Source: Lewinellaceae bacterium (lineage in GTDB: Bacteria > Bacteroidota > Bacteroidia > Chitinophagales > Saprospiraceae). From it: a DNA stretch of 63,170 nt. How positions within the stretch are numbered: position 1 is the first letter of the stretch; every line of letters begins with the position of its first letter. Below are positions 61,303 through 63,170 of this stretch, in pieces. The translations under genes and the position numbers were made by a program. The notes under the pieces were generated by a model. That model saw nothing but the letters and a program-made list of their open reading frames with translations. It was not told where the DNA came from and made no database searches. The stretch covers positions 1 to 63,170 of the forward strand of contig JACJXV010000022.1 in NCBI GenBank assembly GCA_020636445.1, read 5' to 3'.

Positions 61303-62613
61303 ATGATGCGCTCCTTGCTTACCCTTATCGCCCTCGTAACTATTCTTTTTTGCGACATTCCAACCCTCTCCGCCCAGCAGGTTACCGATGCTAACGCCGA
61401 CGTATCGGTGGCTACCCCTGCCTATCCGCAGGAACTGGGCCCCCTGGTGCTCATTGATGGGGGGCACCAAAATTTACATCAGGTGGATGGCGGGTTTGCC
61501 CCTTTTGCTGGTTTGTTACGCGCCGATGGTTACCGGGTAAAGGGTACCGATGGACCCATTACCACCGCTAGCCTGACCGGGGCCCGCATCCTGGTCATCG
61601 CCAACCCTATCCACCCCAGTAACGTGGGGAACTGGGTAAATCCTTGCCCCTCCGCCTTTACTGCTCCTGAAATTGCAGCCATCAAAGCCTGGGTAGAACA
61701 GGGTGGCCGCCTGCTGCTCATTGCCGACCACATGCCCTTTGCCGGGGCCGCCGGAGACCTGGCAGCAGCATTTGGGTTCACCTATGCCAATGGGTTCGCA
61801 AACCGGGCTAATCCCTCCTGGCCACCCGATCGCTTCAGCCGCCAGCAACAAACCCTGCTCGATCACCCCGCAACCCAAGGCCTGCGCCCCGGTGAACACA
61901 TCGACTCCCTCGCTGCCTTCACCGGCTCGGCAGTGAAAGCGCCCGCCGGCGCACAGGTTATTGCCCGCTTTTCCTCCGAACACCGGTTACTACTCCCCGA
62001 CACGGCCTGGCGTTTTAATGCCCAAACCCCACGGGAGCCGCTAGACGACTACGCCCTGGGGGCTACCCTCAACGTGGGTAAAGGCATGGTAGCCTGCTTC
62101 ACCGAAGCAGCCATGTTTACCGCCCAACTGGTCAACGGAAATACCCAGGTAGGCTTCACGGCTCCCGCAGCACCCCAAAACAAACAATTTATCCTCAACC
62201 TCGTACACTACCTCGATGAGGTGCGCCGCTATGCCACTCCCAAAGAGGCCTTGCAAAGCCTGCTCCAACGCCACGGTGAGGCCCTGCAAAAACAAAACCA
62301 GGATGCATATAACGCCTGTTATGATCCAGATGCCCGGATTTATCTGGCTGACAAAGGCAAAAATGTCCAGGGCGTACCCGCATTTCGGGAATTTTGGAAT
62401 ACCCTACCAGGCAATAGCGTTGCCTGGATTTACGAGGTCACCGAAGTACACGACCTGCCAGAACACCTGCTGGCTATTGGCAATGTCGTGGTGAATCTGC
62501 CAGCAGGTAAACAGGTGAAAAAATATATCCAACCCATGCTGCTCATTTGTACGCGTAAGGAAGGTCAGCTACACCTGTGGCGCCTGTACCTGCAACCTGA
62601 CTATACGGATTGA
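61303..62613 (+). CDS. Secreted GATase1-like protein fused to an NTF2-like domain
   Basis: 436 residues. A signal peptide (LLTLIALVTILFCDIPTLSA) is followed by a Rossmann-like amidotransferase fold resembling DUF4350: LVLIDGGHQNLHQV, ARILVIANPIHPSN, IKAWVEQGGRLLLIADHMPFAGAAGDLAAAF, KGMVACFTEAAMF. From about residue 320 an NTF2/DUF4440-type domain begins (LLQRHGEALQKQNQDAYNACYDPDARIYLAD). The first half is often annotated as DUF4350; the fusion is less usual. The neighbouring gene encodes a stand-alone NTF2-like protein of the same type. Substrate unknown. Confidence 0.7.
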   Translation: MMRSLLTLIALVTILFCDIPTLSAQQVTDANADVSVATPAYPQELGPLVLIDGGHQNLHQVDGGFAPFAGLLRADGYRVKGTDGPITTASLTGARILVIANPIHPSNVGNWVNPCPSAFTAPEIAAIKAWVEQGGRLLLIADHMPFAGAAGDLAAAFGFTYANGFANRANPSWPPDRFSRQQQTLLDHPATQGLRPGEHIDSLAAFTGSAVKAPAGAQVIARFSSEHRLLLPDTAWRFNAQTPREPLDDYALGATLNVGKGMVACFTEAAMFTAQLVNGNTQVGFTAPAAPQNKQFILNLVHYLDEVRRYATPKEALQSLLQRHGEALQKQNQDAYNACYDPDARIYLADKGKNVQGVPAFREFWNTLPGNSVAWIYEVTEVHDLPEHLLAIGNVVVNLPAGKQVKKYIQPMLLICTRKEGQLHLWRLYLQPDYTD

Positions 62614-62671
62614 GTCTTTGTTTTGGAATTGATCGTATGTAAGTCACCCGAAAACAGCCAAACTACTGCCT

Positions 62672-63127
62672 ATGTTAACCCGTCTTTTGCTGGCACCCAT
62701 CTGTCTCTGTCTTTGCTTCAGCGCTCACAGCCAAACGCTCCGCGGTAATGCCCGCGACCTGAAACAAATTCAGGCGGCCATTGTCGATTTTTCCCAACAG
62801 ATCATGGCCGGTAATGCGGCCGCCATCGGCGCAGCTTATACCCCTGATGCCCGACTCTTCCCTCCTGCCCGGGATATCATTATCGGTCGGGAGGCAATTC
62901 TTCAATACTGGACCCCCTCCGGGGCATCACGCACCAGCTATCATCGGATAATGCCCACCGAAATTGTCGTTACGGGTAAAACCGCCTATGACCATGGCTA
63001 TTACGAAGGTAAAACCCGGGGAAGTGATGGACAGGAAACCGCCTGGCGGGGAAAGTACGTCATTGTGTGGAAAAAAAGCAAAGGAAAGTGGCTCATTTAC
63101 CTGGATAGCTGGAATCGGGTGCCTTAG
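62672..63127 (+). CDS. Secreted SnoaL/DUF4440-type protein
   Basis: 151 residues. A signal peptide (MLTRLLLAPICLCLCFSAHS) precedes an NTF2-like domain: DFSQQIMAGNAAAIGAAYTPDARLFPPARDIIIGREAILQYW and DHGYYEGKTRG ... YVIVWKKSKGKWLIYLDSWNR. This is the DUF4440 / SgcJ-like pattern. It begins 58 bases after the fusion gene, so they are probably co-transcribed. Confidence 0.82.
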   Translation: MLTRLLLAPICLCLCFSAHSQTLRGNARDLKQIQAAIVDFSQQIMAGNAAAIGAAYTPDARLFPPARDIIIGREAILQYWTPSGASRTSYHRIMPTEIVVTGKTAYDHGYYEGKTRGSDGQETAWRGKYVIVWKKSKGKWLIYLDSWNRVP

Positions 63128-63132
63128 GGGGA

Positions 63133-63170
63133 AAATGAGAAATGAGAAATGAGAAATGAGAAATGAGAAA
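63133..63170. repeat. Tandem AAATGAG repeat running off the window
   Basis: Five copies of the heptamer AAATGAG in perfect tandem follow the last stop codon and reach the window edge, so the full length is unknown. Shorter relatives are present at 23941 and 32226. Confidence 0.9.

Overview
The window looks like chromosomal DNA from a Bacteroidota bacterium, most likely in the Saprospiria (Lewinella / Haliscomenobacter-like). Grounds seen in the sequence are type IX secretion (T9SS) C-terminal sorting tails, an OMP_b-brl-type TonB-dependent outer-membrane protein, GSCFA, DUF2490, DUF4412, head-GIN and DUF1015 proteins, a Bacteroidota-style ABC-F ATPase, and -7 promoter elements resembling TAnnTTTG. 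The species assignment is inference from gene content. There is no rRNA, I recognise no tRNA, and I found no CRISPR array, prophage or plasmid replication gene.

Layout. 0-9.4 kb: a truncated DUF4412-like gene, a frameshifted REP-associated transposase (RAYT) with a perfect palindrome inside it, a TPR lipoprotein, a tricorn-type protease with a clear terminator, and rbfA divergent from recG. 9.4-14.4 kb: a head-GIN gene split by an IS256-family element (8-bp target duplication, ends mapped), a heparan-alpha-glucosaminide-acetyltransferase-like membrane protein, and a complete ISAs1-family element (10-bp duplication). 14.4-19.3 kb: PadR regulator plus membrane partner with a perfect operator, a MntA/HepT pair with a shortened HepT, a Kazal inhibitor lipoprotein, a tail-less SSB and a dicarboxylate symporter. 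19.4-23.8 kb: a four-gene ABC-type efflux operon (ATPase, HlyD adaptor, DevC-like permease, TolC) behind an 18-bp palindrome. 23.8-35.7 kb: repeat-rich spacers, an orphan plug-domain lipoprotein, a CotH-like protein, metG, DUF1015, an amidohydrolase, DUF2461, a T9SS-secreted lipase-like hydrolase and a GSCFA protein.

35.9-45.0 kb is a co-directional run: an unrecognised conserved protein, paaD, paaG, meaB, then lemA, two TPM-domain proteins, a truncated M43-like metalloprotease, a SIMPL protein and a membrane SRPBCC protein. 45-51 kb: an extradiol DOPA dioxygenase, a second RAYT remnant flanked by related palindromes, a methyltransferase, paaK, DUF2490 and an ABC-F ATPase. 51-63.2 kb: a T9SS-tailed serine hydrolase, a second toxin-antitoxin pair in which the MntA-like antitoxin is fused to an XRE DNA-binding domain, a TonB-dependent receptor, NTF2-like and cupin proteins, a TPR-histidine-kinase/LuxR-response-regulator pair, a decayed T9SS sorting tail, and small membrane and NTF2-like proteins.

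How the parts fit: most of the window is ordinary housekeeping and envelope/secretion function. paaD, paaG and paaK belong to phenylacetyl-CoA catabolism but are scattered and lack the paaABCE oxygenase genes here. The most unusual material is (1) RAYT genes carrying members of one palindrome family at the same internal position, (2) the XRE-MntA fusion with HepT and its palindromic promoter, (3) intergenic spacers built from simple heptamer-like words and GC hairpins, and (4) several genes visibly broken by insertion, frameshift or deletion.
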